Source: Thermoplasmata archaeon (lineage in GTDB: Archaea; Thermoplasmatota; Thermoplasmata; Halarchaeoplasmatales; Halarchaeoplasmataceae). Taken from it: a stretch of DNA of 32,208 bases. How positions within the stretch are numbered: position 1 is the first letter of the stretch; every line of letters starts with the position of its first letter. Under the pieces are notes generated by a model, which had not been told where the DNA came from, did no database searches, and saw nothing but the letters and a program-made list of their open reading frames with translations. Below, piece after piece: positions 21,588-31,607 of the stretch. The translations under genes were made by a program, and so were the position numbers. The stretch spans positions 1 through 32,208 of the forward strand of contig JAFDTZ010000003.1 of the NCBI GenBank assembly GCA_019594305.1, written 5' to 3'.

Positions 21588-23002
21588 CCGAACTGTCTCT
21601 TTATCATCTTGTCCGCAAGAGCCAAAAATTCATCCTCGCTTCCCTCGGGTATGAACGCACCGGCGGCGATGTTGTGCCCGCCACCTTCGCCCCCAAGCTT
21701 TTTGGAGCATTCCGACATCACCACAGACAGGTCCAGCCCTTTATCGATCATCTCCTTCGTTCCCCTGGAGGATACCTTAAGTCCTTCCTTTTCCACCGAC
21801 TCCACGAATCCGAGCATGGGTAGGCTGTTATCTACCTCGCCGGAGCCCAGCATCATCCCCACCACGGTCCCTATAACAGTATCGGGGATGCGATCTTCAC
21901 CGTGGAAATATTGGAGATTCTCCATCTTCTCGATGCCCGTGTCCTTGACCACCTTCATACAGTCCACAAGGACCTGTCGATGCCCCCTGAGCAGGTTCAT
22001 GGCCTTCTTGTAGTACTCGTCCCTGTCACCGAGGCATATCTCCAACCCGATATCCCCCTTGCGGTAACGGCCGCACGAATTGAGCAGGGTGGAAAATTCC
22101 TTCGCCTCGTGGACCATACCTCCCCATTCCTCGTCCGGGAAGGTATATACCTCGCCAACCAACGATTCCACATAGGACGGAGGGTAACCGTACCGCAGCA
22201 TCCTTTTGCCTACGGCCGACAGGATATTCCTCTTCTCTTCCTTGCTAAGTTGATACCACATCCTCCACCTATCATTTTCCTTCAGCGGTATGTTCAACTC
22301 GGTAAGAAAATCCATGCACGCCGTTCCGTCACCGGATAATCCAGGAAGCGGCGGGTCACTGGCGTACTGAAGTAGCTTCTGCAAGGGCCGGCTCTCGAGC
22401 CCGTAGAAGGATGCGTCCTTCCTCGCATCGATGTACCCGCTGTCGGTTGCCTCCGCTAATATCTCCCTGTTCTTACCCACCAGCCTTCCCTCTCTGGACG
22501 CCTGAAGATCGCCGACGGCCCCTATTATGGCCAGTTTCGAAAGGTCCTTATTATCCCCGAGCTCCCTGGCAACCAGGTACGTGGCGCCGGCGCCGGAAAG
22601 TTCGGTGGAACCGTCAAGCCCGTAGCGATGGGGGTTGAGCTCCAGGATGGTGTTATTGCAGTAACTGAGTATGTTTCCCCTGTGCATCCCCGAAGGTATC
22701 CCCGCATTACCCCTGGGTTCATGATGGTCCGTTATCACACAGTCGATACCGGTAAGGGAATCAAGCTGGCCGCTTCCGAGGTCAGTGAACCATATCATCT
22801 CATGGTTCTCTTCCCTGAACCTTTCGATCTCATCCCCCTCCAGCTGTTTGATGAACTGGTAGCTCACCTCCTTGCCCGCCCTCTTCAATGCCCGATAAGC
22901 AATACTGGCGGATGTGATACCGTCCGCATCGATGTGTGACACGATGTGTACCTTTTTGCATTTCAAAAGCTTTTTTGCGATCTCTTTTGCTCTTTCTTCC
23001 AA
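21584..23002 (-). CDS. Archaeal DHH/DHHA1 phosphoesterase, RecJ-like
   Basis: VHIVSHIDADGITSASIAYRAL, ITDHHEPRGN, C-terminal GGEGGGHNIAAGAFIP (DHHA1). Confidence 0.92.
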   Translation of the reverse strand: MEERAKEIAKKLLKCKKVHIVSHIDADGITSASIAYRALKRAGKEVSYQFIKQLEGDEIERFREENHEMIWFTDLGSGQLDSLTGIDCVITDHHEPRGNAGIPSGMHRGNILSYCNNTILELNPHRYGLDGSTELSGAGATYLVARELGDNKDLSKLAIIGAVGDLQASREGRLVGKNREILAEATDSGYIDARKDASFYGLESRPLQKLLQYASDPPLPGLSGDGTACMDFLTELNIPLKENDRWRMWYQLSKEEKRNILSAVGKRMLRYGYPPSYVESLVGEVYTFPDEEWGGMVHEAKEFSTLLNSCGRYRKGDIGLEICLGDRDEYYKKAMNLLRGHRQVLVDCMKVVKDTGIEKMENLQYFHGEDRIPDTVIGTVVGMMLGSGEVDNSLPMLGFVESVEKEGLKVSSRGTKEMIDKGLDLSVVMSECSKKLGGEGGGHNIAAGAFIPEGSEDEFLALADKMIKRQFG

Positions 23003-23108
23003 GTTATCTCCGGGGCATATAATAGGTTAGAAATAAAGCTTGCCTTCAAGTACTTGTTATTAAACACTTTCTTGATATATCAATATTTACTTATACCTCC
23101 TACGTATT

Positions 23109-25628
23109 ATGTCCCTGTATATGAGCAAGGAATTCACAACTAAAGAAAAGGTTCTTGTTAATCTCCTTGAGTTCTTTTCCGTCAAAGATAGGTATCCGAG
23201 ACCTATTGAAATGACACAAGAGGGTATGGCCGAGAGGACAGGCTCCAAACAAAATACCATATCCTATGCCGTAAGGAATCTGGTGGATGAAGGGTTAATT
23301 TATGAAAAAACAACCAGGGTAAAAGGCAAAAAACAACGTCTAAAGGCATATTTTCTTACAGAGAAAGGTATCGAGGAGGCCAGAAATATTAGGAGTAAGA
23401 TGGCCCACCTTCCGGTTAAAATAGAAATAGACGGTGCGAAAAAAGAAGTACAGGCAAAGGATATAAACATGTACTTCCACACAAGGTACAGATTACTCGA
23501 TATAATACTACACATGGAGCAGGGCATCTTCAAGATGATTAAGTCTAAAAGCGATATTCCCAAGGTGGCCTATCTTCACCATATCGCCGAAAATACTAAT
23601 GTAGATCCAGAAGGATATGACGACTTGATCGGGTGGTGGTCAGGGGAAAAAAAGGTTTATATGGTTCTAGGTGAGGAAGGCTCAGGAAAAACGACTCTTC
23701 TAACCAAATTTGTACACTCTATTATTGAAAAACAAAACATCTTTTATTTTAAAATTAGAGATTGGTACACTCAGAGACACCTCTGGGATCACCTGGCTAA
23801 CTTTTTATCATCAACAGGTGAGCATAAACTATACGCATATTTGGATGCATCCAAAAACATCACCTTTAAAGAGGCTTTGAGGGCATTGATATCTGATCTA
23901 AACCATCTTTCCGATGCGGTTATCATCATTGAGGATCTAGACAGGAATGAAAGTATATCCGACTTGGTATACATGATATGCGATAATATCAAAGAAATAA
24001 AAAAAACTAAGATATTATTGTCAGGAAAACCAGGCATGGGTTCACAAGAAATTGTGGAAAAAATCGGTATGGATACATTGAGCCTGGATTACGATGAATG
24101 TACCAAGCCTATGTTCGTAGAATTAGGTAAAGCATACGATCTGGACGAAGGTTGTGACATCGTTCTCGACGTAGTGTTAGAAAGCAAACTCACCCCCGAA
24201 GAGTTCATCGCTACTGCTTATATGTCAATACACCGTCTTCCGGTTGAAAGGTCGGAGATAATTAAGGTGGGCGAGGTTAACAAATACCTATTTAATGAAT
24301 TATTACAAACTCCATTACTTTCACGCACCGTTGAAGACAAAGTGCTTCTGCACGATTTTGTAGTGGATCGGGTAGGAAGCCGGCTATGGATAGAGGAAAA
24401 GGAGATACTGCATTCCTTTGCTGAAGAGTATTATTATGTTATACCCGGTAAGACGGTAGAAGATGAAATTGAGTTTCTATATCACTCAGTGAGGGCCGGA
24501 GATGTCGAAGGCTTCTTAAAAGGCTTGCACGAATACGCAGAGGACATAATATCGTCCGGGTATAGCAGGCAATTGATTAACGAGATAGAAAGTATAGATG
24601 TTCCAACAGATAAAAAAGATGAAGAAGGTATTATGAGATTTTGGAAGGCTGAAGCATACCGTACAATTAACGAACTTGAAGAGGCCATAGTCTCTTACAA
24701 TGATATATTGGAACTATGTACCGATGAGGAGATAAAAACAAGAGCACATATGGGTATAGCGGCGGTGATGGAGGAACAGAAAAAATACGAATTGGCTATT
24801 GAGCAATACGAGTCGGCTGTTGAATGCACTCATAATGTGGGAAGAAACCGAGAGGCCCTTCTGGGAAATATATATCAAAAATTATCCAATATATACAGCA
24901 GGCAGGGCAGCTTTGAAAAAGCTAGAAAGTCTCTTAAAAAGGCTATTACTTTACTTGAGGAGCAGAATGATTATTCACTATTAACAACATTATATCTTTT
25001 ATCCGCTAAACTAGAAAAAGAAAGCGGTGATCTGAGAACAGCATTGAAATATCTGGAGAAAGGTATGAAGTCGTGGAGACTTATAGAAGAAACCTATAAG
25101 AGAGCAGGAGGGCTGCACGATATCGGCTCCTTCTACAAAGTATTGAGAGAACTGGAAGGTGCCGAAGAGTTCCTAAAGGAAGCCGTCGATACATGCGAGC
25201 AATTTGGATACAATCACCTCAAGGGATTAGCTCTTTTAACCTTGACTGAATGCTACATAGAGAAAGGAGAGGCAAATAAAGCTATAACAAATGCAGAAGA
25301 AGCGCAGGAGATTTTTAATTTCCTCGATATCGATGAAGAAGAGGCATACAGCTATGCATTGTTGGGTCAAGCATATGCTAAAATGGATAAAAACGAAGAA
25401 GCAGAACGAAATTTCAACAGGTCTATCACTATCTATCATAAGATCAATTCTTCATACGCCCTAGGTCTTGTTTACTTTTCAATGGCAAAGCTGCAGGAAA
25501 GATCCGGTAATAAAACGGGTGTAGCTGAGAACTATAGAAAGTCGGTGATCTCATTAATATCAAGTGGTGCCGACGATATGGCCGAGCAGGTTGAAAGGGT
25601 AATGAAGACTGTCCCGCTCAATATGTGA
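23109..25628 (+). CDS. wHTH - STAND-type NTPase - TPR protein
   Basis: N-terminal winged helix (GMAERTGSKQNTISYAVRNLVDEGLIYE), Walker A GEEGSGKTTLL, Walker B DAVIIIEDLDR, C-terminal TPR repeats. Confidence 0.88.
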   Translation: MSLYMSKEFTTKEKVLVNLLEFFSVKDRYPRPIEMTQEGMAERTGSKQNTISYAVRNLVDEGLIYEKTTRVKGKKQRLKAYFLTEKGIEEARNIRSKMAHLPVKIEIDGAKKEVQAKDINMYFHTRYRLLDIILHMEQGIFKMIKSKSDIPKVAYLHHIAENTNVDPEGYDDLIGWWSGEKKVYMVLGEEGSGKTTLLTKFVHSIIEKQNIFYFKIRDWYTQRHLWDHLANFLSSTGEHKLYAYLDASKNITFKEALRALISDLNHLSDAVIIIEDLDRNESISDLVYMICDNIKEIKKTKILLSGKPGMGSQEIVEKIGMDTLSLDYDECTKPMFVELGKAYDLDEGCDIVLDVVLESKLTPEEFIATAYMSIHRLPVERSEIIKVGEVNKYLFNELLQTPLLSRTVEDKVLLHDFVVDRVGSRLWIEEKEILHSFAEEYYYVIPGKTVEDEIEFLYHSVRAGDVEGFLKGLHEYAEDIISSGYSRQLINEIESIDVPTDKKDEEGIMRFWKAEAYRTINELEEAIVSYNDILELCTDEEIKTRAHMGIAAVMEEQKKYELAIEQYESAVECTHNVGRNREALLGNIYQKLSNIYSRQGSFEKARKSLKKAITLLEEQNDYSLLTTLYLLSAKLEKESGDLRTALKYLEKGMKSWRLIEETYKRAGGLHDIGSFYKVLRELEGAEEFLKEAVDTCEQFGYNHLKGLALLTLTECYIEKGEANKAITNAEEAQEIFNFLDIDEEEAYSYALLGQAYAKMDKNEEAERNFNRSITIYHKINSSYALGLVYFSMAKLQERSGNKTGVAENYRKSVISLISSGADDMAEQVERVMKTVPLNM

Positions 25629-25632
25629 GAAC

Positions 25633-26574
25633 ATGCCTAAACTACCGAGAGAGTTCCTTGAAAGGTTTTTTTCCGACGAAGTAAAAGATTCACAAATTAT
25701 CAAAGGACCCGAATATGGTGAGGATGCAGCTGTGATTAGCATAGGTGATGAGTTTCTTATTGTACATCCTGACCCTATATCCGGTGCGGCAAAGAACATA
25801 GGATGGTTGGCGTTACATATCCCTTCTAATGATGTAGCAGTAAGTGGTGCGAGACCTAGGTGGGCGCTTCCAACAATACAGTTTCCCGAAGATTATTCAC
25901 AGGATCAAATATCAACTATTATGGGTGAATTAAGAGAAGCTGCTAAACTACTTGAAATAGGTATAATCGGAGGACACACAGAGTTTGTTGACGATATAAC
26001 AAAACCGCTTATCACCACTACTGTTATGGGTTTGACGGACAGACCGATTTTCACATCAGGTTCAAATCCCGGCGACATCATCGTCCAGATAGGTGATGCA
26101 GGTATAGAAGGTACCTGGATATTGGCCAGTGATTATGGTGATGAATTGGTAAGCAGGGGTGTGTCCCCTGATACCATCGAAACGGCTTCGAAATGGCGTG
26201 ATCAAATAAGTGTGGTGGACTATGCTTTACAAATTGCTGATATAGCAACTTCTATGCACGATGCCACAGAAGGCGGTATTCTTCAATGCCTTTACGAAAT
26301 GGCGGTGTGCTCGGGTAACCGATTTTTGGTAGATGGGAATTTTAAGTGTAAAAAAGAAACCGGTATTATATGTGATGTTTTAGAGCTCGATATCAATCGG
26401 TTGATATCCTCGGGATGTTTAATAGCAACATTCCCGGAAGATATAAAACCTCCACTTGGAAAGGTAATAGGTCGCGTTGAAGAGGGGGTCGGAGAACTAA
26501 TTTATAACGATAATACCGTAGTTGAGGAAACGGAGGACGAGCTCTTTAGGGCCATAAGGAATTTTATGTGTTAG
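25633..26574 (+). CDS. AIR synthase-like protein (HypE/ThiL superfamily)
   Basis: GPEYGEDAAVISIGDEFLIVHPDPISGAAKNIGWLALHIPSNDVAVSGARPRW; SMHDATEGGILQCLYEM. Confidence 0.88.
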   Translation: MPKLPREFLERFFSDEVKDSQIIKGPEYGEDAAVISIGDEFLIVHPDPISGAAKNIGWLALHIPSNDVAVSGARPRWALPTIQFPEDYSQDQISTIMGELREAAKLLEIGIIGGHTEFVDDITKPLITTTVMGLTDRPIFTSGSNPGDIIVQIGDAGIEGTWILASDYGDELVSRGVSPDTIETASKWRDQISVVDYALQIADIATSMHDATEGGILQCLYEMAVCSGNRFLVDGNFKCKKETGIICDVLELDINRLISSGCLIATFPEDIKPPLGKVIGRVEEGVGELIYNDNTVVEETEDELFRAIRNFMC

Positions 26575-26575
26575 A

Positions 26576-27013
26576 TTATTTATAGGAATGACACTCCTGG
26601 CAGTACCAACTTTGGTATTCTTCTCTCCAAACCAGTTCGTTCTTACAATCGCTGCAAATATTTTTTTTGCCTAATACGGAGAAAAATGTATCCTTGCTAT
26701 CTTTGACCTTTCTATCAATATTGTCCATATACGTACTCTTAGACCTATCGCTTTTTTCGTAATATTGGTCTTGGGTATAATCCGGAGGTTTATTTATGTA
26801 GCTTTCATCTATTTTGTGTCCGCACCATTGGCATTCACGCCTTGATTTTAATACCGGGCCATTACATATAGGGCATCTTCTTATATCGGTTTCCTTTTCC
26901 TTTTTTGAATAGTAGTATAGTACCCCTATCACGATTATAATGATAAATATTATTCCGCAACAAGCGAAAAATGTAAGTTGAGTTTCTGGAGTTTGATCAA
27001 GAGCGATGTTCAT
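26576..27013 (-). CDS. Single-TM double zinc-ribbon protein
   Basis: One hydrophobic segment then CPIC...CQWCGH and CSDC...CQEC ribbons. Confidence 0.7.
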   Translation of the reverse strand: MNIALDQTPETQLTFFACCGIIFIIIIVIGVLYYYSKKEKETDIRRCPICNGPVLKSRRECQWCGHKIDESYINKPPDYTQDQYYEKSDRSKSTYMDNIDRKVKDSKDTFFSVLGKKNICSDCKNELVWREEYQSWYCQECHSYK

Positions 27014-27103
27014 TGTATATCAAATACGTATAGCTATAAATAAAAGTATTGGAAGTAAAGATGAGCACAATATTTATACAATCTAAATCAGATGACCTAA
27101 AAC

Positions 27104-27745
27104 ATGGTATGTCATGTTAACTTAAAAGAAGTGAATTACTATTTCATTACCAACGAAGTTATGGATTTACCGGCACCTGAACAGGCCGTTATCGCTATAG
27201 ACTGCGGTGTAAAGATGATACAATACCGTAGAAAGGAGGGAAATACGAAGGATATCTACATGGAGGCCTGTGAGTTAAAAGAAATATGTGATAAAAAAGC
27301 TATCTTCATCGTTAATGATAGAGTGGATATAGCTCTCGCAGTAGGTGCGGACGGTGTCCACTTAGGGCAGAACGATTTACCGGCTGATATAGCCAGGGAA
27401 TTGATAGGCGATGGAATACTCGGTGTGTCAACACATGATATGAAACAAGCTTTATCGGCTGAAAAGATTGCTGATTACATAGGTATAGGCCCTGTTCACA
27501 GAACAAGAACTAAGAAAGGAGCCGATAAGGAACTCGGTATCAAAGGCGTTCTTGATATAGCCAAGGAGGTAGCAGTACCGACGGCCGCCATAGGCGGGAT
27601 AGATGAGAATGACCTGGACCCCCTCGCAGAAGGTACTGACATGGTGTGTGCAATATCAAGTGTGTGCCAACACGGAACTCTCCGAGAGCGAATAAAGATG
27701 TTCGAAAAAAAATATTGTGAAGAGAAGAGTAGGTGGCGGAGATGA
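27104..27745 (+). CDS. thiE: Thiamine phosphate synthase
   Basis: MIQYRRKE, FIVNDRVDIALAVGADGVHLGQNDLPADIAREL, IGIGPVHRTRTKKGADKELG. Confidence 0.95.
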   Translation: MVCHVNLKEVNYYFITNEVMDLPAPEQAVIAIDCGVKMIQYRRKEGNTKDIYMEACELKEICDKKAIFIVNDRVDIALAVGADGVHLGQNDLPADIARELIGDGILGVSTHDMKQALSAEKIADYIGIGPVHRTRTKKGADKELGIKGVLDIAKEVAVPTAAIGGIDENDLDPLAEGTDMVCAISSVCQHGTLRERIKMFEKKYCEEKSRWRR

Positions 27746-28689
27746 CGGATATAAAGGAGTTAGGCGAGTTCGGATTGTTGGAGCGTTTGACCGGTGACAT
27801 AAAACCGGGACATGGTGTCGTAAAAGGTATAGGCGACGACTGTGCGGTTATCGAGGGAGAAGATTTTTACAAACTCGTTACAACTGATATGTTGGTATCT
27901 GGTGACCATTTCAGATGCGACTGGCACAGTCCCTGGCAGATAGGTTGGAAGTCCATTGTGGTGAACGTATCCGATATAGCCTCCATGGGCGGTCTGCCGG
28001 ACTACGCCCTTGTATCCATGGCCTTACCCGACGGGACGGAGGTGGAGTTCATGGAAGAGGTGTTCAAAGGTATGAAGGATGCCTGCGATTCACATGGAGT
28101 CGATATAATAGGTGGTGACACAACCCACGGGAACGAGCTTGTTATCAATGTTGCAATGCTGGGGCATGTGGAGCGTGAATTACTGTGCCTGAGGAGTGAT
28201 GCCCGTCTAGGCGATATGATTTGTATCACGGGCGATCTGGGTAAAAGCTGGGCCGGCCTTGAGCTCCTGAGGGCTAGCAAAACGGGTTACACCGAATTTT
28301 ACCTTCAACCCCAATGCCAACTCGATACCGGAAGAATGCTGGCACCCTACGTTAACGCAATGATAGACGTAAGTGACGGCCTGGCCTCTGAGGTTAAGCA
28401 CATATGTCGTGAGAGTGGTGTCGGTGCCGAAATAAAAATGAAGGATATTCCGATATCAGAAAAAACCATTGAAGCCGGCTCAAGTCTAGGTAAGGATCCT
28501 TTAGAATGGGCCCTTTCGGGTGGGGAAGATTTTGAGCTACTGTACACGGTATCCCGTGAGCAATACAAAAACGTCAAAAGCACGGGTCCGATAGTCATCG
28601 GCTCGATTTTAGACGACGGCGTGTATCTTTTTGACGGTCATAGGAAACCATTGAAAGGCGGATACGATCACTTCAAGAGGGATGGTTAG
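27733..28689 (+). CDS. thiL: Thiamine-monophosphate kinase
   Basis: GIGDDCAVIEGEDFYKLVTTDMLVSGDHF, NVSDIASMGGLPDYALVSMALP, MIDVSDGLASEVKHICRESGVGAEI; GTG start overlapping thiE. Confidence 0.95.
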   Translation: MAEMTDIKELGEFGLLERLTGDIKPGHGVVKGIGDDCAVIEGEDFYKLVTTDMLVSGDHFRCDWHSPWQIGWKSIVVNVSDIASMGGLPDYALVSMALPDGTEVEFMEEVFKGMKDACDSHGVDIIGGDTTHGNELVINVAMLGHVERELLCLRSDARLGDMICITGDLGKSWAGLELLRASKTGYTEFYLQPQCQLDTGRMLAPYVNAMIDVSDGLASEVKHICRESGVGAEIKMKDIPISEKTIEAGSSLGKDPLEWALSGGEDFELLYTVSREQYKNVKSTGPIVIGSILDDGVYLFDGHRKPLKGGYDHFKRDG

Positions 28690-29165
28690 AGTTCTTTCCT
28701 CTTTCGTAGGAGGTAGGTCTCATAGCCGCACTCACTCCAGAATTCGTTAGCTATATCGTTTTCAGGCGCAACGGTAACAACAGCTAGTCTGACACCTTTT
28801 CTTCGAATCCAGTCTTCCGCTGCCTGCACCAAAAGACTACCTATGCCCTCCTCCCTCCTGTTTTCCTTTATATATATATCCATTATGACTCCCATGTATC
28901 TAACACTGAAAAAAGATGCTCGCTTCCTCAATGTAGCACTGGCAAAGCCGAGGATCTCGTTATTATCTTTTGCGACGAACGTTGTATAGTTTTCCTCCTC
29001 TATATTCTCCTCCATCATGCCTAGCCACTGTTTTTTTGGATCTTTCGAAAGATTGTATCCCTTCATTATCTTTTCATGCATTCTAGCTAATTCGTACCAC
29101 AAATTCGCTAATTCGTAGAGGTCTTCCTTTCTAGCTTTCCTTACTCTTATGTTCATGGGCAACAC
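28686..29165 (-). CDS. GNAT-family N-acetyltransferase
   Basis: MDIYIKENRREEGIGSLLVQAAEDWIRRKG acetyl-CoA binding motif. Confidence 0.9.
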   Translation of the reverse strand: MLPMNIRVRKARKEDLYELANLWYELARMHEKIMKGYNLSKDPKKQWLGMMEENIEEENYTTFVAKDNNEILGFASATLRKRASFFSVRYMGVIMDIYIKENRREEGIGSLLVQAAEDWIRRKGVRLAVVTVAPENDIANEFWSECGYETYLLRKRKEL

Positions 29166-29314
29166 TAGATGTTATCCTATTCAAAGGTATTTTGTATTAA
29201 TATATATCTGTAATATCGTCGAAATTATTCTTTGATAGCATCGAAAAGGGATAAAACTATAAATATGCAAAGGCATTAGGGAGGGTAAAATAGAGAATAT
29301 TGGAGGCATAAAAC

Positions 29315-30592
29315 ATGGCAGAAAAACCACATTTGAACCTCGTGTTCATCGGCCACGTAGACCACGGGAAGTCAACCCTTGTGGGTCGTACCCTGTTCGA
29401 GACAGGGGCAGTCGAAGCTCACAAGATCGCGGAATACAAGAAAAAGGCAGAAGAAATGGGTAAGGGTACCTTTGAGTTTGCCTGGGTAATGGATCGTTTA
29501 AAGGAAGAAAGAGAACGAGGTCTTACGATAGACGTAATGCACCAGCGGTTCGACACCGATAAGTATTATTTCACAATCATAGACGCCCCAGGACACCGAG
29601 ATTTTGTAAAAAACATGATCACAGGTACTAGCCAAGCAGACGCTGCAGTTATGGTTGTAGCCGCACCCGAAGGTATCATGGCTCAAACAAGGGAACACGC
29701 ATTCCTTGCAAGAACATTAGGCGTAGGTCAGTTAATAGTTGCAGTTAACAAGATGGACGCGACAAAACCGGAGTACAGCGAAGAAAGATTCAATGCTGTG
29801 AAAGATGATATGACCAAGTTGCTTAAGCAAATTGGTTACAAGGATGAACAATATCAAATACTTCCATTAAGTGGACTCCAGGGTGATAATGTTAAAGAAA
29901 AGAGTGATAATTTGCCTTGGTGGGACGGAACACAGTTCCTTAAAGCAATCGATAATTTGAATGTTCCGGAGAAACCCATCAACAAACCACTTAGGTTACC
30001 CGTGCAGGACGTATACACTATTACCGGAATCGGTACTGTCCCTGTAGGAAGAGTTGAAACAGGCGTGATGAAACCCGGGGACAAGATAATGTTCAATCCT
30101 GCGAATGTTACAGGAGAGGTAAAATCTATAGAACAGCATCACGAACAGATCCCAAAAGCTGAACCCGGCGATAACTGCGGATTCAACGTTAGAGGTGTAG
30201 GTAAGAACGACATTAGAAGAGGCGATGTTGCAGGACCTGTCGACAACCCACCAACTGTTGCAGAAACATTCGATGCCCGCATCATCATCCTAGACCATCC
30301 AAGTGTAGTCACCGTAGGATATACACCGGTGTTCCATGCCCATACGGCCCAGGTAGCTTGCACTTTCATAGAGTTAAAGCAAAAACTGAATCCTAGGACC
30401 GGAGAGGTAGTTGAAGAGAATCCAACCATCCTCAAAAATGGCGATGCCGCAATAGTGACCGTGAAGCCCACAAGGTTGTTCTCACTTGAGACTGCAAAGG
30501 ACTTCCCGGAGATGGCAAGATTCGCTATTAGGGACATGGGGAAAACAGTTGCTGCGGGACAGTGCATCAGCATTGTGCCGAAGAAAATGTAA
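29315..30592 (+). CDS. tuf: Translation elongation factor 1 alpha (aEF1A)
   Basis: [48 protein letters not shown]. Confidence 0.98.
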   Translation: MAEKPHLNLVFIGHVDHGKSTLVGRTLFETGAVEAHKIAEYKKKAEEMGKGTFEFAWVMDRLKEERERGLTIDVMHQRFDTDKYYFTIIDAPGHRDFVKNMITGTSQADAAVMVVAAPEGIMAQTREHAFLARTLGVGQLIVAVNKMDATKPEYSEERFNAVKDDMTKLLKQIGYKDEQYQILPLSGLQGDNVKEKSDNLPWWDGTQFLKAIDNLNVPEKPINKPLRLPVQDVYTITGIGTVPVGRVETGVMKPGDKIMFNPANVTGEVKSIEQHHEQIPKAEPGDNCGFNVRGVGKNDIRRGDVAGPVDNPPTVAETFDARIIILDHPSVVTVGYTPVFHAHTAQVACTFIELKQKLNPRTGEVVEENPTILKNGDAAIVTVKPTRLFSLETAKDFPEMARFAIRDMGKTVAAGQCISIVPKKM

Positions 30593-30642
30593 AACCCCTT
30601 TCCAAACCTTTTTATTATACCCATTTTTCTGAGGAATCGAAG

Positions 30643-30954
30643 ATGGCACAAAGAGCTAGAATTTCACTGAGCGGGACGAGCCCACAACGCGTGGACGACA
30701 TATGCAATCAAATCAAGAGAATTTCCGAAAGAACAGGTGTAGCTATCAAAGGACCTATCCCACTACCCACCAAAAAATTGGTAGTACCCTGCAGAAAGTC
30801 ACCGGACGGAGAGGGTTCTGAGACCTGGGAACGATGGGAGATGAGAATTCATAAAAGACTTATCGACATCGATGCAGACGAAAGAGCACTTAGACAGCTC
30901 ATGCGGATACAGGTTCCCGATGAAGTTCAGATTGAGATAGTATTGAAGGGTTAG
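30643..30954 (+). CDS. rpsJ: Ribosomal protein S10 (uS10)
   Basis: [75 protein letters not shown] at 30643 (ORF track starts too early). Confidence 0.97.
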   Translation: MAQRARISLSGTSPQRVDDICNQIKRISERTGVAIKGPIPLPTKKLVVPCRKSPDGEGSETWERWEMRIHKRLIDIDADERALRQLMRIQVPDEVQIEIVLKG

Positions 30955-31062
30955 TATTGGACTCATACTTTCGTTCACGTATCTTATAATAGATTATGTA
31001 ATGAAGGTTAGACCTATCTACTTTCCAAAACCCTTATAGATATGTACATTATAATCTGGTTG

Positions 31063-31103
31063 TTCGCAAACAGCTCATTTCGGGCCCATAGATATTGGCT
31101 CAA
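31063..31103 (+). repeat. tRNA-Ala 5'-end fragment copy 1 (TTCGCAAACAGCTCATTTCGGGCCCATAGATATTGGCTCAA)
   Basis: Shares TTCGCAA(A)CAGCTCATTTCGGGCCCATAGAT with the intact tRNA start and ATTGGCTCAA with copy 2. Confidence 0.85.
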
Positions 31104-31202
31104 TCAAAGATTCGCAGGGAACTTGTTCCTGCTCTCGTCAATTTAAAAAAATTGACGATTCAGCTCATCTATGCACCCACTTATTCACTCACGTTCATTC
31201 GT

Positions 31203-31224
31203 GGGCCCATAGACATTGGCTCAA
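31203..31224 (+). repeat. tRNA-Ala 5'-end fragment copy 2 (GGGCCCATAGACATTGGCTCAA)
   Basis: 21/22 identity to 31082-31103. Confidence 0.85.
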
Positions 31225-31274
31225 CAAAAAGTGTTCAGCCTATCGATGGCCCCTCATTCGCAACAGCTCATTTC

Positions 31275-31348
31275 GGGCCCATAGATCAGACCGGAAGATC
31301 GCGACCTTTGCAAGGTTGAGGCCGCGGGTTCAAATCCCGCTGGGTCCA
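31275..31348 (+). tRNA. tRNA-Ala (anticodon UGC)
   Basis: Cloverleaf: GGGCCCA/TGGGTCC acceptor with G3-U70, D arm GATC/GATC, anticodon arm CGACC-TTTGCAA-GGTTG, T arm GCGGG-TTCAAAT-CCCGC, discriminator A, no encoded CCA. Confidence 0.93.
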
Positions 31349-31475
31349 CTCAACTTCGTTTCGTGTCCCATTCGGGATTTGAAAACACGTGGGAACAAGT
31401 TTCCACTACTCACAAATTTTCGCTGAAAATTTGTTCGTCCCGCTGGGTGAGTTTAATTTGATAAACGAGCTATTA
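31341..31475 (+). repeat. Post-tRNA repeat unit 1
   Basis: TGGGTCCACTCAAC...GTTTCGTGTCC...ATTCGGGATTT...TTCGTCCCGCTGGGTGAGTTT...AAACGAGCTATT, matching landmarks in unit 2. Confidence 0.75.
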
Positions 31476-31607
31476 GAAAGCGCCAGCTTTGTTATTGGTC
31501 CATTAAAACTTTTTTTAGTGGACATCGAAAAGTTCGTTAGATCTTTTGGAGGGGTCCATTTATTTTCGAAGAAAATCAATGGGCACAGAGAATGCGATAG
31601 CTTTCTT

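Noticed and set aside
27104-28689. thiE-thiL overlap as an unusual system
   Set aside because: An ordinary thiamine biosynthesis operon with routine translational coupling.
31082-31348. Intron-containing or split tRNA using the upstream GGGCCCATAGA copies as 5' halves
   Set aside because: The copy at 31275 already gives a complete, well-paired cloverleaf; no bulge-helix-bulge splice structure was evident.
29315-31348. EF1A - S10 - tRNA order as novel
   Set aside because: aEF1A followed by S10 is a well-known conserved archaeal arrangement; only the repeats around the tRNA are unusual.
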